A stretch of 64,000 bases of DNA. Origin: Luteococcus sanguinis (GTDB taxonomy: Bacteria > Actinomycetota > Actinomycetes > Propionibacteriales > Propionibacteriaceae). The stretch is from assembly GCF_039527675.1 (NCBI RefSeq), contig NZ_BAAAKI010000003.1:227811-291810 (forward strand), written 5' to 3'. Positions 1 through 7,771 of this stretch are shown one piece after another. Made by a program: the position numbers and the translations under genes. A model generated the notes under the pieces. It saw nothing but the letters and a program-made list of their open reading frames with translations, was not told where the DNA came from and ran no database searches. Each line of letters starts with the position of its first letter. Positions within the stretch are counted from its first letter, which is position 1.

Positions 1-1
1 C

Positions 2-364
2 GTGTTCGTCAGCCTGAAACGACCGCAACGCGGCCAACCCCTCACCCCGGCCGGACTCGACGAGGTCCTCGACTCCGCCAGACGCCGCGCCGGGCTACGC
101 CACGCGACCTGCCACCAGCTGCGACACACCTGCTTGACCCGCCTGCGCGAGGCCGGGATGCCGCTGGAGGCCGTCCAAGCGCAGGCCGGGCACGCGTCGA
201 TCGAGACGACCCGGATCTATCTCCACCTGGCCGACGACTGGCTCGCGACCCAGTACCGCAAGGCCTCCGAGGTCATCGACGCCCAGGTCTTCGTCGGCGT
301 CCCCATCCCACCCACACCCGCACCAGAACGGCCGATCATCCCCGGATTCAGGAGACTGCGATGA
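2..364 (+). CDS. Tyrosine recombinase (integrase), 3' part only
   Basis: The window opens inside this gene, so only the C-terminal 120 residues or so are visible and the true start lies upstream. The fragment carries the end of a tyrosine recombinase catalytic domain: the HQLRHT box (His-x-x-Arg) around residue 38, a GHASIETT segment, and the nucleophile Tyr in the segment TRIYLHL. Enzymes of this family cut and rejoin DNA at specific sites through a covalent phosphotyrosine link. The stop overlaps the next start by four bases (ATGA), so it is translationally coupled to a second recombinase. Paired or triple overlapping tyrosine recombinases are typical of Tn554-like transposons and of RIT (recombinases in trio) elements; which type this is cannot be decided from the fragment. 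Confidence 0.85.
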   Translation: MFVSLKRPQRGQPLTPAGLDEVLDSARRRAGLRHATCHQLRHTCLTRLREAGMPLEAVQAQAGHASIETTRIYLHLADDWLATQYRKASEVIDAQVFVGVPIPPTPAPERPIIPGFRRLR

Positions 365-1644
365 GGAAACCCCGAAGCCAAGGCAATCCCCGCGGGTTCA
401 ACGGCATGGACTTCACCGCAAAATGGCCCCATATCGAAGCCACCATCCCCGACATCGCCGACCCCATGGAACGCTACGTCGAGCAGATCGCCGTGGTCCT
501 GCGCCCCCGCACCGCCGCCGAGTCCGGCTTGGCGCTGCGGGTCTTTGCGACCTACCTGATCGCGCATCACCCCGACACGACCCGACTTGACCAGATCGGC
601 CGACCCGAGATCGAAGGATTCAAGACATGGCTGGCCAGCCGCAAGGGCAAGAACGGCCAGCTCACGAATCCAGCCACCATGGCCCACCGCTTGGGGAACC
701 TGCGCATGTTCTTCCTGCGCATCGACGAATGGGGCTGGCCCGAGGCGCCCGCCCGAGTCCCGATGTTCCACGGCGACGTCCCCAAACAACACCACGCCCT
801 GCCCAAGGCCCTCGACGACCCATCTGCCGCGAAACTGCTGCGCGCCGCCCAGGCTGACAAGCGGATGCTGGTCGGCCTCACCGTCGAGTTCCTGCTGCGC
901 ACCGGCCTACGGATCGGTGAATACATGTCGCTGACCAGCGACGCGATCGTCCTGATCGGGGACACCCACTGGCTCCACGTCCCGGTCGGGAAACTCCACG
1001 AGGACCGCTACCTGCCCCTCCACCCTCACCTGGTCGAGCTCGTCACCGCCTACCGCGACCGCTACGTTCCCGGCGACCACCCGCTGCTGCTTCCCCGTGA
1101 GAACGGCACCCCGCAGGACAGGTTCTCGATCACCCGGATGGTTCAGAAGTCCGCCACCGCCGCCGGCATCGGGCACGTCCACCCGCACCAGCTGCGCCAC
1201 GCCCTCGCGACCCAGGCGATCAACCGGGGCATGAGCATCGAGGCCATCGCCGCGATGCTCGGCCACAAGAGCCTCGACATGACACTGGTCTACGCGAAGA
1301 TCGCCAACCGCACCGTCGCCGAGGAGTACTTCCAGATCGCCGAGAAGGTCGACGCCCTCTACACCAGCCCGCCCGTCCTGCCCGCCGACGACCTCGGACC
1401 CAACATGGCCCGCCTCAACCGCGAACACCACCGCCTACTCGGCAACGGCTACTGCATCCGCCCCAAGGTCATGGACTGCGAGTTCGAGAACATCTGCGAG
1501 ACCTGCACCTTCTTCCAGACCGGTATCGAGTTCCGCCCCATCCTGCTGGCCCAACACAACGACGCCTGCGCCAAAGGACAGACCCGACGCATGGCCATCT
1601 ACGATCAACTCATCACCGAGATTGACACGACCCAAGCCTCGTGA
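361..1644 (+). CDS. Tyrosine recombinase / site-specific integrase with Cys-rich tail
   Basis: This 427-residue protein is a complete tyrosine recombinase. The N-terminal part (about residues 30-140) looks like a SAM-like core-binding domain. The catalytic domain shows the first Arg in LLRTGLRIGEY, the HQLRHALAT box, the LGHKSLD segment and the nucleophile Tyr in LVYAKIANR. After the catalytic domain there is an extension of about 100 residues with several cysteines (CIRPKVMDC, then ICETC), which could bind a metal; I recall similar Cys-containing tails in recombinases encoded in tandem pairs or triplets. The start ATG overlaps the stop of the upstream recombinase and the stop overlaps a small membrane-protein gene, so the three are probably one transcript. 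It likely drives movement of the element that occupies the left edge of the window. Confidence 0.9.
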   Translation: MRKPRSQGNPRGFNGMDFTAKWPHIEATIPDIADPMERYVEQIAVVLRPRTAAESGLALRVFATYLIAHHPDTTRLDQIGRPEIEGFKTWLASRKGKNGQLTNPATMAHRLGNLRMFFLRIDEWGWPEAPARVPMFHGDVPKQHHALPKALDDPSAAKLLRAAQADKRMLVGLTVEFLLRTGLRIGEYMSLTSDAIVLIGDTHWLHVPVGKLHEDRYLPLHPHLVELVTAYRDRYVPGDHPLLLPRENGTPQDRFSITRMVQKSATAAGIGHVHPHQLRHALATQAINRGMSIEAIAAMLGHKSLDMTLVYAKIANRTVAEEYFQIAEKVDALYTSPPVLPADDLGPNMARLNREHHRLLGNGYCIRPKVMDCEFENICETCTFFQTGIEFRPILLAQHNDACAKGQTRRMAIYDQLITEIDTTQAS

Positions 1645-1859
1645 AGGACCGCGAAATGGATGTCAGTGCCCGCCGCCGCAACTTCATCTTGGGCGTCCTG
1701 ATCGCCCTCTCCCAGTTCTTCACCATGCTGGGTCAAGCCCTGCCAATCGCTCGCGGTCAAGGAAGCTCAGCGCGCTGGTTCTTCGCGGTTGCCTCTGGGT
1801 GCCTCATGCTGGTCGGCATCCTCCTTGCCGTCAAGAACCGGAAGCAGAGGACGCACTGA
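1641..1859 (+). CDS. Small membrane protein coupled to recombinase gene
   Basis: This is a 72-residue protein starting at a GTG that overlaps the recombinase stop (GTGA); an in-frame ATG at 1656 is an alternative start. It shows two hydrophobic segments, about residues 14-32 and 43-62, followed by a short basic tail (KNRKQRTH), so it is probably a two-pass inner-membrane protein. I do not recognise a family. Its position is where Tn554-like elements carry a third small gene, but TnpC proteins are soluble and DNA-binding, so this is not an obvious TnpC. It may simply be a host or passenger gene downstream of the recombinases. Confidence 0.55.
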   Translation: MKDREMDVSARRRNFILGVLIALSQFFTMLGQALPIARGQGSSARWFFAVASGCLMLVGILLAVKNRKQRTH

Positions 1860-2007
1860 CCGACCAGCACTCTTGACATCGATCACCCGCATAATGCCGA
1901 GAGGCGTGCGTTGTACCGAACTCGCCGCCATGCCATGCTGGGCTCAATGGGGCGCTTTGGATGCCCTCGTCGATGGCTCGGCGCTGCCGCATAAAGGCGT
2001 CCTCGCG

Positions 2008-2937
2008 ATGAAACATGTTGCCCCCCGCACCGTCTTGGTCTGGTTCGACCACCGGGAGTTCGTGCGTTTCGGGAGCCCGGTCAACCTCAACGACATCGTC
2101 GACCTCACCCTGGGCGACGATCACGTCCTCTCCTCACCGTGGGAGCAAGCGGTCGGTGCGCCCATCCTGCTGCGGGCCGGACGACATGCCCCCGGCACCG
2201 ATGTGCGGCATGTGCGCGTGCAAGTGGACCGACTATGGGAGGCCCACGCGCAGCTGGAACTCGATCCGTGTGGCGGCTGGCGGGTGTCGCCACACGGTGG
2301 CGACATCGTTCCCGTCGATGGCATGGACTTCACGACGCCTGAGGCCATCAGCGACGCCGACGGTCTCGCCACCCCCAAGACCATCATCACGGTGTTCAGC
2401 GGCTGGATCATGCAGGCCACGGTGGTGGCCGAGCTTCCGCCCCGCGAGCACGGTTGGCCTTATGGCATCGAACCCTTGGTCGACCTCACCGACATCGGAT
2501 CGGATGCGCCGCGCCTGTTCGATTGGGCCCCGGAGCTGGACGCCAACCCGAACGCCACAGCTGAGCCCTCAGACGGATGGACGATGCGCACACCGTTCTT
2601 CGCCGCCGTGCAGCACGACTGGTGCCCGTCGGACTCCGAGTTCGCCCTGGGCCATCCCTGCATCGTCGAATCGGCCGACACCGTCTGCGTCATCGCCTGC
2701 TACATGTCACGCAAGGGGATGCACCACACCTTGGGTGTGGGCGCCACCGAGCACTACGTGCGTCTCAGCGCAGACGAGTTCATTGAGCGGTCTCGGCGCC
2801 TGCTCGACTCGCCCTGGTCCGGGTTCCGCAACGAGACACAGGCCGAGAACTGGAACAGCCCACTCGACCGCTGGTCGGAAATGTTTCCGCACGGCATCCC
2901 TCGCGAGCTACGAGACGTCACCCCGAAACCGTACTGA
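2008..2937 (+). CDS. Hypothetical protein
   Basis: This is a protein of about 309 residues if translation begins at the ATG at 2008, which has an AAAGG stretch about 10 nt upstream; in-frame ATGs at 1894 and 1930 would lengthen it. It is acidic and rich in Trp, Asp and Pro, and I see no signal peptide or membrane segment. The motifs VLVWFDHREFVRF and MHHTLGVGATEHYVRL stand out but do not let me assign a family. It stands alone between the recombinase module and a nucleotidyltransferase gene on the same strand, with about 150 bp of non-coding DNA before it. It is probably an accessory gene. Confidence 0.6.
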   Translation: MKHVAPRTVLVWFDHREFVRFGSPVNLNDIVDLTLGDDHVLSSPWEQAVGAPILLRAGRHAPGTDVRHVRVQVDRLWEAHAQLELDPCGGWRVSPHGGDIVPVDGMDFTTPEAISDADGLATPKTIITVFSGWIMQATVVAELPPREHGWPYGIEPLVDLTDIGSDAPRLFDWAPELDANPNATAEPSDGWTMRTPFFAAVQHDWCPSDSEFALGHPCIVESADTVCVIACYMSRKGMHHTLGVGATEHYVRLSADEFIERSRRLLDSPWSGFRNETQAENWNSPLDRWSEMFPHGIPRELRDVTPKPY

Positions 2938-2967
2938 CCGGATCCCGCAAGGCACTCTCATGCCGCG

Positions 2968-3837
2968 ATGGCATTGCAGGTCCGCACGGGCAACGCAAGA
3001 CTCTGGTGCGTGATCACCGACGAGCGACTCCAGCAGATGGCCGATGCGCTCGCATCAGTTCCCGGCATCTTGGCCGTCGCCCTGGGAGGCAGCCGAGCTC
3101 GCGGCACCCATCACGCGGGCTCGGACGTCGACCTCGGCCTGTACTACCGAGCCAAAGACCTCGACCTCGACGCCCTGACCCGCGCGTCACGCGCTTTCAG
3201 TGACACCGGGCAGGTCGAGATCGTCGGGCCAGGCGGCTGGGGCCCCTGGGTGAACGGTGGCGGCTGGCTCACCGTCGACGGCACCCCTGTCGACTGGATC
3301 CTGCGGGACCTCGACCGCGTGCGCGAACAGGCCGACCGCGCCCGCCGCGGCGAGTTCGCCTTCCACCCCCAGCCCGGTCACCCGCTGGGCTTCCTCGACG
3401 TCAGCTACGCCGGCGAGGTCGCCACGTGCCGTCCGCTCGCCGACCCCGACGGCGCCGCCGCCGGCCTGGCCACCGGTCTCGACCCGTACCCCGAACCCTT
3501 GCGCGTCGCGTTCGTCGACAACCTGTGGCAGGCCGGCTTCCTGGTAGATGCCGCCCGCAAGGGCCTGCCCAAGGACGACAGCGCGTACGTGATGCTGTGC
3601 TGCTCGGCCGCACTCATGCTCTGCGCCCACGCTTGGCATGCCACTGCTGGTTCATGGGTAACCAACGAGAAGGGCATCGTGGTCGACGTGGCCCGGCTCG
3701 ATCTGGACACCCACGACTTCGCAGCCAGGGCCCACGTCGCCTTGCACCCACGCGAGCACGTGGGCCTCAGCGAGCTCGTCGCCAGGGCTGCATCCATCGT
3801 GGAGGACACTCGCGCCGCTCTTCCGCGCGAACCGTAG
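2968..3837 (+). CDS. Nucleotidyltransferase-domain protein
   Basis: This protein of about 289 residues has the minimal nucleotidyltransferase motif near its N-terminus: LGGSRARGTHHAGSDVDLGL gives the GS dipeptide and the first two metal-binding aspartates. A third acidic residue is likely in the segment GTPVDWILRD. Enzymes with this core transfer a nucleotide to a small molecule such as an aminoglycoside, or to a protein. The C-terminal half is mostly helical. An in-frame GTG at 3010 (VITDERLQQM) is an equally plausible start and would remove 14 residues that look non-native. It sits among other resistance-like genes, but the substrate cannot be inferred; antibiotic modification is only one possibility. 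Confidence 0.75.
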   Translation: MALQVRTGNARLWCVITDERLQQMADALASVPGILAVALGGSRARGTHHAGSDVDLGLYYRAKDLDLDALTRASRAFSDTGQVEIVGPGGWGPWVNGGGWLTVDGTPVDWILRDLDRVREQADRARRGEFAFHPQPGHPLGFLDVSYAGEVATCRPLADPDGAAAGLATGLDPYPEPLRVAFVDNLWQAGFLVDAARKGLPKDDSAYVMLCCSAALMLCAHAWHATAGSWVTNEKGIVVDVARLDLDTHDFAARAHVALHPREHVGLSELVARAASIVEDTRAALPREP

Positions 3838-3863
3838 GCGACGCTCGCTCATGTCGCGTTGGG

Positions 3864-4292
3864 CTACTGGTCCAGCGTCCGGTGCCCCGAGGGCGTCTGG
3901 AGGCGGACGAGGTATCCGTCCGGATCCTGCACCAAGAACTGCCGAACGCCTGCCTCTTCATGCGGGCCGACGCGGTACCACTTCTCCTCTGGCTCCATGA
4001 ACAGCGGCCACCCAGCCCGAGTGAGTCGGTCGAGCTGCACGGCCACGTCAGACACTGAGATCTGGAAGTTGATCCCTCGCCCCAGCGGCAGGTCGAGGGG
4101 GGCCGTTCTCCACGTGCGGCCGATGTCGGCCTGGTCCAGCATGACGTGGGCACTGCCCAAGACCAGGTAGGCGAAGCCCTCCTCGGGCCGGCCGTAGAGG
4201 ACCTCGAACCCGAGCAGGTCTCGCCAGAACCGAAGCGATACGACGCAGTCGGTGACAGCCAGCTCAGGCACCAAGGAGGGGTCAACACTCAT
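3864..4292 (-). CDS. VOC family (glyoxalase/bleomycin resistance-like) protein
   Basis: This 142-residue protein has the vicinal oxygen chelate fold pattern of two beta-alpha-beta-beta-beta halves: VPELAVTDCVVSLRFWRDLLGF opens the first half and INFQISVSDVAVQLDRL the second, ending in FLVQDPDGYLVRL. Its length and the closing DPDGY segment fit bleomycin-binding and glyoxalase-like members. I chose the Met at 4292 because the family normally begins a few residues before the ELAVTD strand; a longer reading to 4334 is open. VOC proteins either sequester drugs such as bleomycin or catalyse metal-dependent reactions; which applies here is unknown. It is convergent with the nucleotidyltransferase gene. 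Confidence 0.8.
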   Translation of the reverse strand: MSVDPSLVPELAVTDCVVSLRFWRDLLGFEVLYGRPEEGFAYLVLGSAHVMLDQADIGRTWRTAPLDLPLGRGINFQISVSDVAVQLDRLTRAGWPLFMEPEEKWYRVGPHEEAGVRQFLVQDPDGYLVRLQTPSGHRTLDQ

Positions 4293-4387
4293 GGGCAGCA
4301 GCCTGCCAGAGGCCGCCCCGCCGGACGCACTCAACTGCCGCCGTCGGGGCCCCGTCAGCGCTTGCGCGCACCCCTCACGTCAGACGA

Positions 4388-4398
4388 TGTAGTACACT
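4388..4398 (+). promoter_or_regulatory. -10 box and short dyad before toxin-antitoxin operon
   Basis: The sequence TGTAGTACA at 4388-4396 is a perfect short dyad (TGTA/TACA around a central G). It overlaps the -10-like hexamer TACACT at 4393-4398, which ends six bases before the toxin ATG. This spacing predicts a leaderless transcript. A dyad over the -10 is a typical place for a ribbon-helix-helix antitoxin to repress its own operon. No clear -35 was seen. Confidence 0.45.
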
Positions 4399-4404
4399 TG
4401 GGTC

Positions 4405-4734
4405 ATGGGCGAAGTCCTCAACTGGGATGAGGTGGTTGCGCGCTATGTGCGGTCTCGACCGGAGCGATATCCCAGTGGAATGAGCGTCGAACCAGAGTGG
4501 GCACAAGAGGTCCTGGATGACCCCGACCTCGCCGCTCTGGAACCTGATCCCAAGTCCCGCATGGGCGCATCGCGATTCATCGGACGCTCACCCGCTGCGG
4601 GCCGTGTACTCACCGTCATCGCCTTCCGGGACGGGGACGGCGACCTCCACCTGATCAATGCCTGGCCGGCCACCGGCGCCGACCTGAGGCTCTACCGAGA
4701 GGGAATCAGCCATGGCGAAGACGATGGATCCTGA
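4405..4734 (+). CDS. BrnT-like toxin of a type II toxin-antitoxin pair
   Basis: This is a 109-residue protein whose C-terminal half follows the BrnT pattern: a VLDDPD segment, then RFIGRSPAAGRVLTVIAF, then a strand ending in INAWPATGADLRLYREG. BrnT toxins are small RelE-fold ribonucleases that halt translation. The gene is followed by a 23-bp overlapping ribbon-helix-helix protein gene, the usual toxin-first order of brnTA. Similarity was judged by eye and is moderate, so another toxin class with the same fold is possible. The ATG lies six bases after a -10-like TACACT, suggesting leaderless translation. Confidence 0.65.
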   Translation: MGEVLNWDEVVARYVRSRPERYPSGMSVEPEWAQEVLDDPDLAALEPDPKSRMGASRFIGRSPAAGRVLTVIAFRDGDGDLHLINAWPATGADLRLYREGISHGEDDGS

Positions 4735-4957
4735 GCTTGCGGCGCGACTGCGTGCCGAGTCCGAGACGACCCGCACTGATGCCTATGCCCCTGGCACCCG
4801 GGTGGCGCGTCCAAACCGGGCCAAGGTCTACTCCGTGAGGCTCAGCGAAGAGGAGCAGGCCCGCGTCGAAGCAGTGGCGGCCGCACGGCACCTGCCTGCA
4901 TCGACGCTGGTGCGCTCGTGGATCCTTGACCGCCTCGACACGGAGAAGATCGGCTGA
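4712..4957 (+). CDS. Ribbon-helix-helix antitoxin (BrnA/CopG-like)
   Basis: This 81-residue protein has a disordered N-terminus (about residues 1-38) that would wrap the toxin, and a C-terminal ribbon-helix-helix DNA-binding domain: the strand KVYSVRLSEEEQ, a helix ARVEAVAAARH, and a second helix PASTLVRSWILDRLD. It overlaps the upstream toxin gene by 23 bp, which implies coupled translation. Antitoxins of this type neutralise the toxin and repress the operon by binding a dyad at the promoter, here perhaps TGTAGTACA at 4388-4396. Confidence 0.75.
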   Translation: MAKTMDPELAARLRAESETTRTDAYAPGTRVARPNRAKVYSVRLSEEEQARVEAVAAARHLPASTLVRSWILDRLDTEKIG

Positions 4958-5005
4958 CCGACGCGAACTGCTGTCGTCTGGAGCGATCAGGACCCTGATC
5001 TCGCC

Positions 5006-5773
5006 TCAGCCCGCATTCCACAGGCGGGTGTACCAGTCCAACCGCTGCACATCGACCGGGTTTCCGTAGCCGGCGAGGAAGTCATCGTCCAGTGGCTTGT
5101 GGACATAACCGGCTGCCGGGTCGTCGAAGGGCACCCCGGCGAAGTTCCAGCCAAGGCTCAGCAGGGCGGGCGCGAGGTCGGCGTGCCGGTCGGCGAGCCC
5201 CATCAGGCCGACGTCCACGTAGCCGGACGGCTCCAGGTCGTCGTCCAGCAGGAAGTTGGGGTTGCAGGCGTCCCCGTGGCAGACGACCAGGTCGTCGCGC
5301 GGGATCGCGGGCGGTCCGCCCAGCGCGACCCTGGCTTCGTCATCGAGCGCTGCCAGACGGACGTCCGCGGACCACTGCCAGGGACATTCCTGGACCGGCA
5401 GCGCATCGTGCCAGCGCCTCAACGCCGCGCCCAGCGCGCGGGCGGTGGCGCGAGGGTCGTCCGTCAGCTGGATGGCATTCGTCCCGGGCAGAGCCCTGGT
5501 GTGCAGGAACAGCAGCCCGGCATGCGCACCGTGCCCGAGGACGTTCGGGACGGGCAGCCAGCGCGCCGCCCAGGCCATCCGTTCGGCGTCGCCCGCCGGA
5601 TCGGACTCGGGATGGGGCGGCCCGACCTTCACATACTCGTCGTCCGCGGACCGGGTGCCGATTCGCCAGGTGGTGCCGCCGATCTGGTTGCGCCACACGC
5701 ACTGCAGGGGTCGGCCCGCGGCCAGGTGCGTGACCAACTCAGGAACTGTCCCGGGATCGGCGGGGATGCTCAT
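5006..5773 (-). CDS. Aminoglycoside 3'-phosphotransferase-like kinase, APH(3') family
   Basis: This 255-residue protein has the protein-kinase-like APH fold. It has a VWRNQIGGTTWRIGT segment at the nucleotide loop, an ALPGTNAIQL hinge region, the catalytic loop VVCHGDACNPNFLL (Brenner motif HGDxxxxN) and the metal site YVDVGLMGLADRHAD. Length and motif order match APH(3') enzymes, which phosphorylate aminoglycosides such as kanamycin using ATP. Whether this protein confers resistance cannot be told from sequence; some members have other substrates. It overlaps the upstream acetyltransferase stop by four bases, so the two are one operon on the minus strand. Confidence 0.85.
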   Translation of the reverse strand: MSIPADPGTVPELVTHLAAGRPLQCVWRNQIGGTTWRIGTRSADDEYVKVGPPHPESDPAGDAERMAWAARWLPVPNVLGHGAHAGLLFLHTRALPGTNAIQLTDDPRATARALGAALRRWHDALPVQECPWQWSADVRLAALDDEARVALGGPPAIPRDDLVVCHGDACNPNFLLDDDLEPSGYVDVGLMGLADRHADLAPALLSLGWNFAGVPFDDPAAGYVHKPLDDDFLAGYGNPVDVQRLDWYTRLWNAG

Positions 5774-6291
5774 GCCGTCGGCACCCAGTAACGACGGGTG
5801 CCATCACGGACGTCCTCGAGCACACCACCGGCACGCTCGATGATCGTCGCCGACCCGAGGTTGCCGTCGTCACAGGTCACCAGAGCCTGCGCCACGCCGC
5901 GATCACGCAGGACGTCCAGGCCGGCGCGCATCAGCTGGGTGGCGATCCCGCGGCGACGAGCGCTCGGACGAACGCCGTAGCCGATGTGTCCGCCCTTGTT
6001 CAGCAGGTGGTCGTTGAGGTCATGCCGTACCGACACCCGGCCCAGCCACTGGTCGTCCTCGACGGCCCAGCGCATCGTAGCGGTGACGAAACCGGGGGAG
6101 GCGATGGTCTCCTCCTGGACGCGGTGTGCGCACATGTCCTCGAAGCCCTCGGGGGTGGCGCAGGTGCCCCGGTCGAAGCCAAAGGATCCGGTCCAGTCAC
6201 CGCCCTCGCCCTCGGCGGCGTCGAACTCGTCCCAGGCCTCCAGGAGGCTCACACGGTAGGTGGGGTCGGGGGCGATCAATGCGATGGGCAT
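5770..6291 (-). CDS. GNAT family N-acetyltransferase
   Basis: This 173-residue protein has the acetyl-CoA-binding GNAT motif A: the strand GHIGYGVRPSARRRGIATQLM with the R-x-x-G-x-A loop, followed by the helix LDVLRDRGVAQALV and motif B with CDDGNLGSATIIERAGG. GNAT enzymes move an acetyl group from acetyl-CoA to an amine on a drug, metabolite or protein. I start it at the Met at 6291 (MPIALIAPDP), which fits the usual N-terminal strand; the reading extends to 6333 but would pass into the terminator region. It is co-transcribed with the APH-like gene, an arrangement seen in accessory resistance modules, though the substrate is unknown. Confidence 0.82.
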   Translation of the reverse strand: MPIALIAPDPTYRVSLLEAWDEFDAAEGEGGDWTGSFGFDRGTCATPEGFEDMCAHRVQEETIASPGFVTATMRWAVEDDQWLGRVSVRHDLNDHLLNKGGHIGYGVRPSARRRGIATQLMRAGLDVLRDRGVAQALVTCDDGNLGSATIIERAGGVLEDVRDGTRRYWVPTA

Positions 6292-6317
6292 GGCGAAGAC
6301 CCTGCCACAACAACAAA

Positions 6318-6350
6318 GCCGCCCCACACCCATTTTCGGTGTGGGGCGGC
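6318..6350 (-). terminator. Rho-independent terminator of the fab operon
   Basis: A perfect 13-bp stem (GCCGCCCCACACC with its complement) encloses a 7-base loop (6331-6337). Read on the minus strand, the stem is followed by a T-rich tract (TTTGTTGTTG), as expected for termination just after fabF. It also separates the fab operon from the acetyltransferase gene, which starts right after it. Confidence 0.85.
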
Positions 6351-6377
6351 CCCTCGACAGACTCGGGGAACTGTGGA

Positions 6378-7634
6378 TCAGTTGGTCTGGTTCTGGTTGG
6401 TCAGCGCCAGCGCCACGTTGTGGCCACCGAAACCGAAGGAGTTGTTCAACGCGGCGAGGTCACCGGCCGGCAGCTCCCGCTGGGTGGTGGCGACGTCGAT
6501 CGGCAGGCCCGGCTCCAGGTTCTCGATGTTGATCGTCGCGGGCACCTGGCGGGTGTTGATCGCCATCAGCGCCGCGAAGGTCTCCAGCGCACCGGCACCA
6601 CCGAGGAGGTGGCCGGTCATCGACTTGGTCGAGGTGACGACGATGCCATCGGTCGCGTCACCCAATGCCTTGCGGATCGAGCCGGCCTCGGTCACGTCGC
6701 CCTTCGGGGTCGAGGTGCCGTGGGCGTTGATGTGCTTGATGTCGCTGGCGGACAAACCGGAATCGGACAACGCGCGTCCCATGGCAGACGACTGACCGTG
6801 GCCCGAGGGGTCGGGCTCGACGATGTCATGGTTGTCGGCGCTGATTCCGGTACCCGCGAGCGTGCCGTAGATCTTCGCGCCACGGGCCTGGGCATGCTCC
6901 AGACGCTCCAGCACCAAGCAGACCGAACCCTCGCCCATCACGAAGCCGTCGCGGGCGGTGTCCCACGGACGCGAGGCGTGCTCGGGATCGTCGTTGCGAC
7001 GCGAGAGCGCCTGCATCTGCGCGAAGGCGTTGATCGGCAGTGGGTGCAGCACGGCCTCGGTGCCGCCGGCGATGACGACGTCCGCGCGGTTCAGCCGGAT
7101 CATGTCCAGACCGATCGAGATGGCCTCGTTGGACGATGCGCAGGCGGAGATGGGGGTGTGGATGCCAGCGCGGGCACCGACGCGCAGGCCGACATTCGCG
7201 GCGGGGGCGTTGGCCATCAGCATCGGGATGGTGAAGGGGGAGACGCGACGAAGGCCCTTGTCCTTCTGGACGTCCCACTGGCCCAGCAGGGTCTGCAGAC
7301 CGCCGATGCCGGACGCCAGTGCCACGCCGACGCGCTCGCCGTCGAGGCCCTCGGTCTCGCCGTGGAAGTCGAAACCGGCGTCGGTCCAGGCCTCCTCTGC
7401 GCTGATCAGGGAGAGCTGGGTGGAGCGGTCGAGGCGACGCGCCTGGACGCGGTCGATGCGCTCGCTGGGGTCGCCGGCGCACTCGGCGGCGAAGGTGACG
7501 GGCAGGTCGGCTGCCCAGTCATGCTGGAGCGTGTGGACGCCCGAGACGCCATCGAGCATCGCCTGCCAGGTGCTCGGGGCGTCCTCGCCCAGGGGGGTGT
7601 AGGCGCCGATGCCGGTGATGACGACGGTGGTCAT
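6378..7634 (-). CDS. fabF: Beta-ketoacyl-ACP synthase II
   Basis: This 418-residue condensing enzyme elongates acyl-ACP with malonyl-ACP in the type II fatty-acid pathway. The thiolase-fold catalytic triad is visible: the nucleophile Cys165 in PISACASSNEA, the first His in NAHGTSTPKGD, and the second His in KSMTGHLLGGAG. The N-terminus VVITGIGAYTPLG and the C-terminal SFGFGGHNVALAL are classic for FabF. It is the last gene of the operon fabD-fabH-acpP-fabF on the minus strand and is followed by a strong terminator. Members sometimes accept branched or longer primers; nothing here decides chain-length preference. Confidence 0.96.
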   Translation of the reverse strand: MTTVVITGIGAYTPLGEDAPSTWQAMLDGVSGVHTLQHDWAADLPVTFAAECAGDPSERIDRVQARRLDRSTQLSLISAEEAWTDAGFDFHGETEGLDGERVGVALASGIGGLQTLLGQWDVQKDKGLRRVSPFTIPMLMANAPAANVGLRVGARAGIHTPISACASSNEAISIGLDMIRLNRADVVIAGGTEAVLHPLPINAFAQMQALSRRNDDPEHASRPWDTARDGFVMGEGSVCLVLERLEHAQARGAKIYGTLAGTGISADNHDIVEPDPSGHGQSSAMGRALSDSGLSASDIKHINAHGTSTPKGDVTEAGSIRKALGDATDGIVVTSTKSMTGHLLGGAGALETFAALMAINTRQVPATINIENLEPGLPIDVATTQRELPAGDLAALNNSFGFGGHNVALALTNQNQTN

Positions 7635-7709
7635 GATTCTCCAGGGTGTGCGGTGGTGGTGTGTGGGTGGGCGGGGGCCGAGCCGGAGCGTCAGCCCCCG
7701 CCAGTCACC

Positions 7710-7756
7710 GGTCAGGGCCAGTCAGTGGTCAGGGCCAGTCAGTGGTCAGGGCCGGT
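7710..7756. repeat. 17-bp tandem repeat between acpP and fabF
   Basis: The unit GGTCAGGGCCAGTCAGT occurs twice exactly (7710-7726 and 7727-7743), and a third partial copy follows to 7756. It lies in the 137-bp gap between acpP and fabF. It has no evident coding role. It could affect mRNA processing or spacing, or it may be a neutral slippage product like the other short repeats in this window. Confidence 0.9.
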
Positions 7757-7771
7757 GGGCACGTGCGTGGC

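Larger units (their letters stand above)
1..1859 (+). mobile_element. Right part of a recombinase-driven mobile element
   Basis: Two overlapping tyrosine recombinase genes and a coupled small gene occupy the left edge of the window, and resistance-like accessory genes and a toxin-antitoxin pair follow before the core genome resumes at about 6.3 kb. The left boundary lies outside the window. I could not identify a terminal repeat or an attachment site on the right side, so the end coordinate is only the end of the last coupled gene. Confidence 0.45.

Noticed and set aside
1873..1895. TTGACA and CATAAT as a promoter
   Set aside because: The spacing is only 11 bp, too short for a sigma-70-type promoter.
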